Positions 11,013 through 20,941 of a stretch of DNA of 64,000 nt are shown here, piece by piece (position 1 is the first letter of the stretch; every line of letters starts with the position of its first letter). Below the pieces are notes generated by a model. The model was given only the letters and a program-made list of their open reading frames with translations. It had not been told where the DNA came from and ran no database searches. The stretch is from assembly GCA_008729055.1 (NCBI GenBank), contig SDUX01000002.1, positions 3,251,874-3,315,873 on the forward strand, written 5' to 3'. The stretch is from Pyropia haitanensis (lineage: Eukaryota; Rhodophyta; Bangiophyceae; Bangiales; Bangiaceae). A program made the translations under genes and the position numbers.

Positions 11013-14000
11013 ATGCCGTCTGCCTCGGGCGCCGCCGGCGTGCCCGGCTTTGTGGGCGCCGCCCCCCTGGCCGGCCGGTCCGCCCCGCCCACCGCCGCGG
11101 CGGCGGCCACCGTTCCATCTGCGTCTGCCGCCTCTGCTTTTGCGGGGGTGCGTCTGGCTCGCGTTGGCCCCTCCCGTGTGGTCGGCGCGGCGCCATGGCG
11201 GTCACCCGCCCGCGCGCCGCACCCCACCCCCCGGGGCGGCGGTGCGGGCGGCCGGCCGGCGGCGCCGTCCATGGGCCTGTTTGACTCATTGAAAAAGGCG
11301 GTTGGCCTGCCCGCCGACGCGGCTGCCGACGGCGACGGCGGGGACCCGGACGAGCGCGCGGGGGCGGCGGTCGGCGGCGACGCCGTCGACTTGGCCGCCA
11401 ACGCGCGGCTGCTCGAACAGTACGGGACGCTGGTCACCCAGGTGACGGACCGCTTTGAGTCGACCGAGGCGCTGTCCGACGAGGAGATCCGGGCTGCCGC
11501 CGCCGCCCTGCGCGCGCGCCTGTCGGCGGCCTCCCCCGACGGCGCGACCGTGGCGGACCTGGACGGTGGCCTCGGGGAGGCGTTTGCGCTTGCCCGCGAG
11601 GCCGCCTACCGCACGGTCGGCCTGTGCCCGTATGACGTGCAGCTGCTGGGCGGGGTGGCGCTCCACCGGGGCAACGTGGCCGAGATGGCGACGGGGGAGG
11701 GCAAGACGCTCGTCGCGGTGCTGCCGACGGTGCTGGCGGCCATGGCCGGCCGCGGCACCGTCCTGGTCGTCACGGTCAATGACTACCTGGCGCGGCGGGA
11801 CGCCGAGTTTGTCACGCCCATCCACGAGGCGCTCGGCCTGACCGTCGGCCTCGTGCAGGCGGGGGACACGCCCGCTGAGCGGCGCGCCGCGTACGCAGCC
11901 GACGTGACGTACGTGACGAATAGCGAGCTCGGCTTTGACTATCTCCGGGACAACCTGGCGCTTACCGCTGATGACCTTGTGCTGGGGCGCCCGTTTTACT
12001 ATTGCCTCGTTGATGAGGCCGACTCGGTGCTCGTTGACGAGGCGCGAACGCCGCTCATCATCTCCGAGTCGGTCGACGCGCCGGCTGGCAAGTACGCGGC
12101 GGCGGCCAAGGTGGCGAACGCGCTCACCGTGGGCGTCCACTACACCGCCAACGTCAAAGAGCAGAGCGTGCTCATGACCGACCGGGGGTACGCGGACATT
12201 GAGCGGGCGCTAGGCGTGGACGACCTCTTCAACCCGGCCGATCCGTGGGCACCGTATCTCATCAACGCTCTCAAGGCCAAAGAGCTGTTCAAGCGGGACA
12301 CCAACTATCTGGTGCGCGACACCGAGGTGGTCATCATTGACGAGTTTACTGGCCGCGCCATGGAAGGCCGCCGTTGGTCTGACGGCCTGCACCAGGCTGT
12401 CGAGGCTGCCGAGGGCATCCCCGTTGCATCAGAGGCGTCCACGGTGGCGTCCATCTCGTACCAGGCCTTCTTCCGCCTCTTCCCGCGTCTGGCGGGCATG
12501 ACGGGGACGGCGGCGACTGAGGCGACCGAGTTTGGTGACATTTATAGCTTGCGCGTCGTTCCCATCCCAACAGCCCTGCCGGTGGCGCGCAAGGACTACC
12601 CCGACGCGGTGTTCAAGACCCCTGCTGGCAAGTACAAGGCGGTGATGCGGGAGGTGGCACGGGCGCACCCGTCGGGGCGGCCGCTGCTCCTGGGCACCAC
12701 GTCGGTCGAGGCGTCGGAGCAACTGTCGGCGCTGCTCGGTGAGGTGGGCGTTCCGCATGAGGTGCTCAACGCCAAGGCGGCGGCGGCGCAGCGGGAGGGC
12801 GAGATTATCGCGCAGGCGGCGCGGCGGTACGCGGTGACGATTGCAACCAACATGGCGGGCCGCGGCACGGACATTGTGCTTGGCGGCAACCCCGAGTATT
12901 ACACGCGCGCGCTTGCGCGGCGGGCACTCGTGCGGCGCTCTAACCGCCTAGCAAAGGCGCTTGAGACCAATGACTCGGCGGAGGGGGAGGGCCCCATCTC
13001 CTTTTACGTCATTGACGATGCGGTCATCCCGGGCGACGGTGATGGCCTTACCGACGCCACGCGGGAGGCTCTCGACGCAGCAGCCGGGGCTGCGTTTAAG
13101 GGCGCCCCGCGGTCGCTGCAGACATCTGAGGGCATCGATACGCTCGTCTCGGTGGCGGCTGGCGTTGGTGGCGAGGCTGAGACCGACCTCGCGGCGCTCT
13201 CTAAGAAGACGGGCGCCTCTGCTGAGGCGGTGGCGCAGCTGGCCTCGGCATTGGCCTCGGCTCGAGCGGAGCTCAAAGCGGTGTGTGCCGCGGAGCAGGA
13301 GGCGGTCGTTGAGCTCGGCGGCCTGTACGTTATTGGCACCGAGCGCCACGAGTCACGGCGCATTGACAACCAGCTGCGTGGTCGATCTGGGCGTCAGGGT
13401 GACCCAGGGGCGTCCCGCTTCTTTGTGTCCCTCGAGGACAGGTTGTTCAAGACGTTTGGCGGGGACAAGCTCCAAAAACTTCTCACCGTGTTCCGGGTGG
13501 ACGAGGATACGCCCATCGAGTCCAAGTCGGTTACGTCGGCGCTCAACAGTGCGCAGGCCGCTGTCGAAGTGTACTACTCTGACATTCGCAAGCAGCTATT
13601 CACGTACGACGAGGTCCTCTCCGTGCAGCGCGCTGCCATTTATGCCCAGCGGCGGCGGCTGTTGACAGCAGGGGACCACTCGATGGACACCATATACGCT
13701 GACTGGTGCGCCGAGACGGCGGCGGAGATTGTGCCGAACTATGTGACGGCCGATGCGGGTGGCAAGGCCGACGCGGCCAACTACCCCGGCCTCGATGCCA
13801 AGCTCCACCAATTTTTCCCCAACATCACTGGCGTTGACGAGGCATCTCTGTCAGGCGCTGGTCGCGGCAGCGCTGTCGCAGACGCGGTTGCCGCACGAGT
13901 CGCGGCGGCGCTCACTGACAAGACCGCCTCCCTCAATGCCGGCCGGTCTGGCAAGGACGGCGGCTCGTTTGCGTCCGAGGTGGAGCGCTTCCTCGCTCTC

Positions 14001-14252
14001 TCCCAGGCCGACGCCCAGTGGCGGGAGCACCTGAAAAAGATGGACTACCTCAAGGAGTTTGTGGGCCTCCGCGCGTACGGTAGTGACGACCCACTGGTGG
14101 CCTACCAGCGGGAAGGCTTTGCCCTCTTTGAGGCCCTGATGGCAGGGATTCGTCGCAATGCGGTGTACTCGCTCTTCCAGTACGAGCCAACCAAGAAGGC
14201 GGCCGCTGCCGCCGGGGGGGGAAAGGGGAAGAAGAAGCGCGGGAAGAAGTAG
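11013..14252 (+). CDS. SECA: Preprotein translocase ATPase SecA, nuclear, plastid-targeted (1079 aa)
   Basis: SecA drives proteins through a SecYE channel by ATP hydrolysis; in plastids it serves the thylakoid (SecA1) or the envelope (SecA2). The ATG at 11013 opens an ~86-residue Ala/Arg/Pro transit peptide with Phe early (GVPGFVGAAPLAG). The mature protein starts at MGLFDSLKKAVG. Visible motifs: MATGEGKTLVAVLP (Walker A, ~residue 226), DEADSVLVDEARTPLIISES (Walker B, ~334), TNMAGRGTDIVLGGNPEYYT, and HESRRIDNQLRGRSGRQGDPG with SRFFVSLEDRLF in the second motor domain. The helical wing/scaffold (QWREHLKKMDYLKE) precedes a Lys-rich tail lacking the bacterial C-terminal zinc motif, usual in plastid SecA. 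The frame is intact; stop TAG at 14250-14252. Red algal plastid genomes normally carry their own secA, so a nuclear copy raises the question of SecA2 or gene transfer. Confidence 0.97.
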   Translation: MPSASGAAGVPGFVGAAPLAGRSAPPTAAAAATVPSASAASAFAGVRLARVGPSRVVGAAPWRSPARAPHPTPRGGGAGGRPAAPSMGLFDSLKKAVGLPADAAADGDGGDPDERAGAAVGGDAVDLAANARLLEQYGTLVTQVTDRFESTEALSDEEIRAAAAALRARLSAASPDGATVADLDGGLGEAFALAREAAYRTVGLCPYDVQLLGGVALHRGNVAEMATGEGKTLVAVLPTVLAAMAGRGTVLVVTVNDYLARRDAEFVTPIHEALGLTVGLVQAGDTPAERRAAYAADVTYVTNSELGFDYLRDNLALTADDLVLGRPFYYCLVDEADSVLVDEARTPLIISESVDAPAGKYAAAAKVANALTVGVHYTANVKEQSVLMTDRGYADIERALGVDDLFNPADPWAPYLINALKAKELFKRDTNYLVRDTEVVIIDEFTGRAMEGRRWSDGLHQAVEAAEGIPVASEASTVASISYQAFFRLFPRLAGMTGTAATEATEFGDIYSLRVVPIPTALPVARKDYPDAVFKTPAGKYKAVMREVARAHPSGRPLLLGTTSVEASEQLSALLGEVGVPHEVLNAKAAAAQREGEIIAQAARRYAVTIATNMAGRGTDIVLGGNPEYYTRALARRALVRRSNRLAKALETNDSAEGEGPISFYVIDDAVIPGDGDGLTDATREALDAAAGAAFKGAPRSLQTSEGIDTLVSVAAGVGGEAETDLAALSKKTGASAEAVAQLASALASARAELKAVCAAEQEAVVELGGLYVIGTERHESRRIDNQLRGRSGRQGDPGASRFFVSLEDRLFKTFGGDKLQKLLTVFRVDEDTPIESKSVTSALNSAQAAVEVYYSDIRKQLFTYDEVLSVQRAAIYAQRRRLLTAGDHSMDTIYADWCAETAAEIVPNYVTADAGGKADAANYPGLDAKLHQFFPNITGVDEASLSGAGRGSAVADAVAARVAAALTDKTASLNAGRSGKDGGSFASEVERFLALSQADAQWREHLKKMDYLKEFVGLRAYGSDDPLVAYQREGFALFEALMAGIRRNAVYSLFQYEPTKKAAAAAGGGKGKKKRGKK

Positions 14253-15666
14253 CTACTCGAATCGCCGAGGGGTGGAGGAGACGGAGGGGTAAGAGGTAGG
14301 GAGAGACAGAGAGCTAGGCGGGATGGACAGAAGCTCAATTGCCAGCGGCGCTCGCCGCCTCAGCCGCCGCGTGCGTGCTCGGTTCAAGTCGGTCAATGAT
14401 GCTCACGAGCTCCCCTTTTGTCCCTCAGCCTCTCGCTTCATCGAGGTAGGTACCAGGGGTGGAGCGGTCGTGGCAGGACAGGCGGCGGCTGCAAGGCGGT
14501 GTCGCACCTCCCGCTTCTGTGGCAGACTGGGGACCTTGACTGCGGTTCCCGCCGCCGCCGCGTCGAGGAAGAAGGATGGCGCGGAGGTCGGCGACGGCGG
14601 CCGCGGCAGTGCCAGAGGTGGTGGCGGCGACCGCGACGACGTTGAGGGCTGGACGTGCGACAGTGGCGGCGGAGGTGGACTGGAGGAGAGAGCGACGGTG
14701 GCGCGCGCCCCCCCCCCGCCGGCGGCCGCGATACGAGACAGCGGTTGGGGCTGTGGTGGAGGCGACGGCGGTAGCGGCGGTGGCATGGCGGTGGGTGGGC
14801 CCGGCAGGGCACATGGGGCGACAGGCGGAAAAGGCGACGGCGACAGAGAGAAAACAAACGCTGACGGTGTTCTTCTTTTTTTGCACGGCTCGTATTGCCG
14901 CCTGGCGGTGGGTGGAGGGGCTGACACGAGGAGCGACAGCGCCACCTCGGCGCACCGCCCGTCCTCTTCCCCACCTCCCTCGCCCCCCGCCCGTCTACCG
15001 TACCGCTGACCACGGAGAGGCGCCCAGATTGGCTCCCTTGGCGGACGCAAGAACAGAGGATGAGCAACGACTGGATCATGGGGAGACAATTACCATGAAA
15101 TTGAATCGCACCACGTGGCTTTGGTCGGCTCTCGCGCAGCGGGCGCGTTCGAGGTGGTGGTCTCGCGGGACACCCCCCTCCTGCCCCCCCCCACAGGCAC
15201 CTCGCCAGCGTGCACACGCAGGCGCTCCCCCTCGCGCAGACCCCTTGGACGGGGGGGGTCCGCTGCCCCGCGGCCACCCCGGCCGCGTCCCAGCCCGCGC
15301 CGCGCGTGGCGCCCGCCGGCCAGGCGCCCCCGTCCGCTGTCCTCACCGTCCCTCTCCCGCCCAGCGCCTTGGCCGTCCGCTCTGCCCCGCGCAGACCTCT
15401 TTGGCGGCAGCCGTTTGACCGGCGCTCCCTGCCGCGTTCCGGCTGTGGTACGGGTTCTTTTGTTGTCTGCCCAGACGTCCTCGTTCCACCGTCTACCTGT
15501 TTGGCTGTGGCGCTCTTCGCTCCGCTCCTCTAGATTCCACTGGCCCCCCGACTCCCCTCCTCTGCCTTTTTCCCCCCCACCTTGCCTACCTCTCTCCCCG
15601 CCTATTCTCGCTCCCTGTATTTTTGTTGTCGTTGTTGTTGGAGGCTGCCGTCTGTTTTCATACGAC
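14253..15666. other. Intergenic, no gene seen
   Basis: Open frames overlap on both strands but read as Arg/Pro/Gly low complexity without motifs. The last 150 bases are strongly pyrimidine-rich, then T/G-rich (TTTTTGTTGTCGTTGTTGTTG), consistent with a 5' leader for the next gene. Confidence 0.5.
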
Positions 15667-16251
15667 ATGGACCGGGAGCTGCAGCCCATGGCCCGTGGCA
15701 CCTGTGCCGACTGTGCCTACGGCAGCGCGCCGCCGCGCACGGCGCCGTGTCCCGGCTGCGGCCGGCCGCCCGCGCCGCCGCCGCCACGGCGTCGCCGCAT
15801 TGGCGACGGCGTCGCGCTGGCGCCCGTGGCGGCGGGCGGTGCACGCGGCGGCGGCGGCGGCGGCGACGGCGGCGGCGGCGGCGGCGGGGGGGGGCAGCCG
15901 TTGGGTCACGCCCACTGGGCGGCGGCGCTGCGGCGGGAGCGGGGGGCTGAAGAGGCGGCCGGTGGACGCCCTTTCAATGGAGCTGGGGGTGGCGGCGGCG
16001 GTCGCGGCGGCGGCGGCGGCGGTGGGGGTGGCGGCGGTGGCGGGGGTGGCGACGGCGGCGGCGGGGGGGGCGGCCGCGAGTATGGGCTGGCGGGCGGGGG
16101 CGGCGGCGGCGTGGCGGCGGCGGCCATCGAGCTGGACACGCCTGTCAGTGAGTGGCACCCGCTGCTGATTGGGGTGGCGTCGGTGGTGACGGCGGTGGTA
16201 GCGTCCATGATATTCAAGAGGCGCATCGGGCCGTTTAATGGCTGGCTGTGA
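15667..16251 (+). CDS. Small zinc-ribbon protein with C-terminal membrane anchor (194 aa)
   Basis: The ATG at 15667 gives MDRELQPMARGTCADCAYG followed by APCPGCGRP: a CxxC ... CPGC zinc-ribbon-like pair within the first ~35 residues. A long Gly-rich linker (residues ~60-155) holds a short conserved-looking part, LGHAHWAAALRRERGAEEA. The C terminus is a single hydrophobic helix (PLLIGVASVVTAVVASMIF) followed by basic KRR and a short tail FNGWL, i.e. tail-anchored topology with the zinc ribbon in the cytosol. Stop TGA at 16249-16251. The family is not recognised. Insertion into ER or organelle outer membrane is inferred from topology. Several G runs lie in the linker, yet the frame reads through and the end looks natural. 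Confidence 0.6.
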   Translation: MDRELQPMARGTCADCAYGSAPPRTAPCPGCGRPPAPPPPRRRRIGDGVALAPVAAGGARGGGGGGDGGGGGGGGGQPLGHAHWAAALRRERGAEEAAGGRPFNGAGGGGGGRGGGGGGGGGGGGGGGDGGGGGGGREYGLAGGGGGGVAAAAIELDTPVSEWHPLLIGVASVVTAVVASMIFKRRIGPFNGWL

Positions 16252-17591
16252 CGACGCGAGTGCCGGGGAAAGGGGGGGGGCCGGGGGCGGGGCGGGGCAG
16301 AGGTGGACGCGTCGATTGGCGGGTTGTGTGAGTGGTTGTAGCCGGTGAGTGTGTTCTTTTTCCCCTCGAGCGGGAGAAAAGGAGCCGGAGGGAGTCGGTT
16401 GAGTGGGTGACATGCACCGGGCGTTGTGGCTGTAGAGGGTCGCTGTGGGAGCACCGCGGTCGTGCGCCACTGGCAGGGGCGGCGATGCTGTTTTTTGGCG
16501 CACTGCCGCGGTCGATCGCACCGTGGTGCGGCGTCTGTAGCGGCTGCTGTCTCGTGTCCACGGCCGCTGTTGTCGATGGGGCAACTCGGCGCTGACGCGG
16601 CGGACCGCTCGCGCGCCGACGGGTGGCAAGCTGTTGTGGCTCCCTCTACTCCCACCGGCTTGTGGCATGCCCTCATGGGCGGCGCGCAGCACGGATTTTT
16701 TTGCCCTGCGGCGGCTGTGGCGGTGGCATTCACGGCGACGGAGTCGGCGGCGGCGGCAGCGGCCATGGCGGCGGCCACGACGGCGGCGGCGGTGGCGCCG
16801 ACGGCCGCGACGGTCGGCTGGTCGACGGACGTCGCCGCAACGTGCTTCCTCCGTCCGCGCCCTTTTTATTATTTTTTTGCAGTCATTGCGCTGCTGTCAT
16901 GTCCCCCGCCCCGCCCTGTGGCAATGGGACTCGTACAGGCGCTGAGCGGGTGTGTGCACCCGCCGCTGCGCGGGGTGCGACCCCTGCTTTATCGTAGCCG
17001 TTGTGCGACGCGGCGCACCCGCCGGGCGGCCGGCGTCTGTCGATGCGGCGCAATTCCCTCCCGCCGCGGCTACCTGGACCCGGCGCCGAGAGGTGGTAGC
17101 TGCGTCGCTGGCGACGCTGCCGCCGCGTGAAGCGGGCGCCGCGGCGTGTGTGCTGCCTTCATGGGGCCCCCCTGGTGCGCGCAGTTCTTTGGAGGCTGGT
17201 GGAGGGTGTGTCCCGCGCCCGTAGCAGGCCTTGCGTCGTCAGAACCTAGTCCTTGCTTATTTGCGGCGGCGGCGGCGGCGGGAGGGGGGGGCGGAGGGCC
17301 CTTCGCGTTGGGCTGCCTTTGCCCCCACAGCCCCCCGTCCGGCGCCATCCCATCCCGCGTTGCCATCCATTGCGACACCCCCCCCCCCCCTTTTGCTCAC
17401 TTCTCGCGGCGCCTCCCCCCCCCAGGCACACCCTATCCTCGCCGCAACACCCCGCACCCCCCGCCCTCCCAGCCCTCCCCCTCTCCTCACCCACCGCCAT
17501 GACCACCACATGGCGGTGGGTACCCACCGCCGCCTCCCCCCCCCCTCGGCCGACGCCGCCGCCCCCGTCCCCCATCGTCGTCCCCGTCGTG

Positions 17592-17626
<35 letters not shown>

Positions 17627-18164
17627 GCGTCCCCCCCCCGGGGCGGCGGCGTCTGCGCGCGGACGCCGTGCTGCACGCGCCGCCTCCGACGCGGCGGCGC
17701 TCAGCGCGCGGCCGCGCCACGTCGGCGGCGAGCAGCGCCCCCGCCCGCACCGCCGGCGGCGCCGGCGGCGCCGCGACGGGCGGGGTGGCCGCCGCGACGG
17801 CGGTCGTGTGGAGGCACCAGCCCGCATCGGCACCCCGCCCACGCGGGGCGGCGATGGCGGGCGCGCGGCTGGGGACCGCTGTCCAGCGGCGGGGGGCAGA
17901 GGTGGCGCCGCCGCCGCGCCGTACGCCCCTCTGCCCGCGCTGTTACCCCCCTGTCCCCCTTCCCCCCCCGTACAGCAGAGGTGCTAGGGTTCTGGGCGCG
18001 GCCGGCGGTGGCAGAGCTCGCCTCCCCCCCCCTCCATCCTCCCCGCCTACCTCTTTGGCGGCAGTGACGAAGCGGCGACGGTGACGACGGCGTCGGCGAC
18101 AGCAACGACGACCGCGACGGCGACGGCGACCGCGGTGACGGCGGCGGCGGCGGCGGCGGCGGCA

Positions 18165-18196
<32 letters not shown>

Positions 18197-18946
18197 AGTG
18201 GCGGCGCCGCCGAGCCCCCGCACGCCCGCGGCGGCGTCCCCCACCCGCCGCGTCGCCAGCCGCGTCGCGGTGCGGCCCGGTCGGCCGGGGACCCCCCCCC
18301 CCCCCCCCTCCCACCTGCTACGGCGCCCGCCTCTGCCGCACTCCCCGCCGCCGCCGCCGCGTCCGCCTCCATCCCCCGTCCGCGCGCGACCGCCGCGGTG
18401 CGGGACGCGGCCGGCTGGTACCCCCGCAGGCGGTCGCCGGCGGACGTTGCCGGCCGCCGGGCCCCCAGCTCGTCAACGGCACCGCACCAGCGCCGCTGGC
18501 CGTCGCCGCCCGGCACCCCCCCCTGCGCAGGCACCACCGCGCGCCAGCCGCCGCTGACGGCGGCGCCCACCTCGGTACGCGGGCACGCGCGCGGCTGGCG
18601 GTCGCGGCGCGCGGGGGGGGGGGGGTCTGCCCGCTCGGGACCGTCCGGGCAGCGGATGGTGGGTGGCGAAAAAGGGCGACGGCGACGGCGGTCGGCGCGC
18701 GGCGGCGGGCCGGCCACGGACGGGCGCGGCGGCTGGGGGCGGCCGCGGGTCGCGGCGGCGGCAGTGGCGGCGCGGCCCCTGCGGGGATACCCAAAGAAAA
18801 AAAAGAGGAACGCCGCCGGCGGACCGTTGGGCGAGTGCGGGTAGCAGGCGCAGCTCCCCCCGCCCGCCCTCCCCCCCCCCACGGCCGCCCACGGCATGCG
18901 CCCCCCCCCCCCTCCACCCTCCCCAACCCCCCCCACGCGGTGAACC
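16252..18946. other. Long stretch with no assignable gene
   Basis: GC-rich, with many overlapping open frames. At 17501 an ATG on the plus strand opens MTTTWRWVPTAAS and soon becomes Ala/Pro low complexity; the frames at 17700-18700 (both strands) contain Ala repeats and C/G runs (e.g. 18292-18308, 18612-18624) that could hide a frame-broken gene. Nothing resembles a known family. A (CGG)n array sits at about 18130-18200. Confidence 0.35.
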
Positions 18947-19815
18947 TCAGTAGGGCTCCCGGAGCAGCTCCTCCTCCGCGGCGGGCGCGGCCCACCAGTG
19001 GCGCACCACCGCCAGCGCCTCGGCCTCCACCTGGAACGCCTTGCCCGCCGACGGCAGCGCCGCGGGGGTGGCGGCGTAGCCTTGCACCCCGCCGTCGAGG
19101 CCGTCTGCCGGGTGGGGCGGCGCCCCCCCGGTCCCCCCCCCCCCCCCCCGTGGCCCGTCGCCGCGGCCGCCGCGTCGGCGGCGAGCACCAGCGCGGCGAC
19201 CCCCCCCCCCCAAAGAGCGTCAGCACGTACCACGACAGCGCCGACACGGTGGCGGCGTCGACGTCCCCCCCCCCAGCCATCCGCTCCATCCCCGCCTGCA
19301 GCGCCGGCCGATACGGCGGCGACAGCGGCAGCGGCAGCCGCGCCACCGCCAGCCGCCCGTACGCGGCGCGCACCCACCCGCCCACCGCCGCTTGGGGCAC
19401 GACGCTCGCGGCCACGCCCCACACCCGCGCGGACAGGGCGGCCGGCTCGAGCATCCCCGCGAGCATGGACCGGCGCGGCCGCGCGCGCACGGCGGCCGCG
19501 GCGGCCGCAAACGCCGCCACCCGCGGGGCGGCCTGCTCGGGCGGCAGCGCGCCGGCGGCGGCGGCGCGGCGGAGGGCGGCGCCGCCGGCGAGCGCCTGCG
19601 CGTCGGCGGTGGCCGCGACGGTGCGGTGGGGGGGGGGGTGGCGAGCGCGGTGAGGTAGGCGCGGAGGAGGGAGACGAGCAGCGTGACGGCGGTGATGGGG
19701 AGGAGCGCCCACGCGCGGATGCGCGGGTCGAGGGGGGGGGGGTCGCCGCGGCCGCCGCGGCCGCCGCGACCGCAGCGGCGATGGCGGCCGACTCTGGCGT
19801 GGGGGGATCGACCAT
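18947..19815 (-). CDS. EMC3: ER membrane protein complex subunit 3; four frame changes at G/C runs
   Basis: EMC3 is the Oxa1/YidC-superfamily core subunit of the EMC insertase for tail-anchored and multipass proteins in the ER. The ATG at 19815 gives MVDPPTPESAAIAAAV, then LDPRIRAWALLPITAVTLL (first membrane helix, matching the family's N-terminal DSNIRLWVVLPI region). Later parts read SMLAGMLEPAALSARVWGV, VVPQAAVGGWVRAAYG, the P-L-P-L..Y/F.P..Q.G block with ALSWYVLTLFG, and finally GKAFQVEAEALAVVRHWW with AAPAAEEELLREPY before TGA at 18947-18949. These occur in the family's order. To join them the frame must change at G/C runs near 19732-19742, 19628-19638, 19200-19211 and 19133-19149, each by the same step (one base missing). 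With perfect frames it would be ~290 aa, near the usual size. Whether the gene is really broken cannot be told from DNA alone. Confidence 0.85.
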
Positions 19816-20656
19816 GCTGAGAGGGGGGGAGGAGGAAGGGGGGCTGGGGGTGAGGGGGGAACAATGGCGGGAGGGGGGGGGAGGGCAGTGGTTGCTGGTC
19901 CAGGAGCAGCAAGACGGGGCAGGCGGCGAGACGACGGGGCGGGGGGAAGCCACGACGCGTCCCAAGAACCGCAGCGTGGATCGGTGCAGGACGCGGGTAG
20001 AGGTTGTTGCCGTCGAACGACGACACGTGGCTAACACCCGAGATGGAAAAACGGCAGCGCGGCCAGCGAGCAGCGTGCGCTGCCCACCACCGCGTGCCCG
20101 CGTATGAAATAGATATAGTACGTCCGACGCTCGGAGACTGTCTCCCCAAAGGCGATGAATACGGGCTCCCCGCGCGCACCACGGTGGCCTCGTTGTCAAA
20201 ACAAACAACACGTCTGCGGGTGCGCCACCAGCGGGGCTGGCCATCCCACCAGAGCGCCGGCAGCGCCCATCGTTCGTCGCCGCGCGCGCAGCCGCTTGCG
20301 CGGTGCCCCATCCGGGTGTGCCCTGCCTTTGCAGCAGAAGGGGGGGGGGAAGGAGCTCGCGGTAACGAAATGACCGCAACGGCCACGGTCGCGCCGGTGG
20401 CGTTGGCCATGGCGACGCTGCCGACGTGGGCGGGGGCAGCGGCGCACCGCCAATTAGATGTTACACCTGGTGCAAAGCAAGGGAGCGTGACCCCGGTCAC
20501 CGACGCCACACGCGCGCCCCGGCCTCGGCCGTCGGTCCCACCACGCAACACACCCTTACCCCTCCACGGCACGCGCCGCGGCCATAACGGAGAAGCCTCA
20601 CCCCTGGCCCCACCTCTCGCCCTGCCCCCTGGCAAAGCGAAATAGACCCGCGCACG
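19816..20656. other. Intergenic
   Basis: Upstream of EMC3 and downstream of the ABC ATPase gene, both on the minus strand. It contains G runs at 19817-19890 just upstream of the EMC3 start and less GC-biased sequence around 19960-20240. No gene recognised. Confidence 0.5.
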
Positions 20657-20907
20657 CTAGGCATCCACCACCCCCTCCTCCACGTCCGCATTGTCCAAGA
20701 AGAGCGTCCCCGACGGGGCGTCGTAGCCAAACAGCTCGGCAAAGCGCCCCCATTCGATCGCAATCTCCAGCTGCCGCCGCGCCTCCTGCGGCGAAAAGTG
20801 CTTGAGCAGCACCGTGTCAAAGATGAGCTCCTGCGGCAGCCGCCGGGACGCCGCGCGGCGGCCCGCCCCAGCCTCCCCACCGTCCGCGCCCCCGCCCCCG
20901 TCCGAGT

Positions 20908-20941
<34 letters not shown>

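Noticed and set aside
14323..15009. Plus-strand 228-codon frame beginning MDRSSIASGARRLSRR
   Set aside because: Becomes Gly/Ala low complexity and has an equally long frame antisense to it; no motif.
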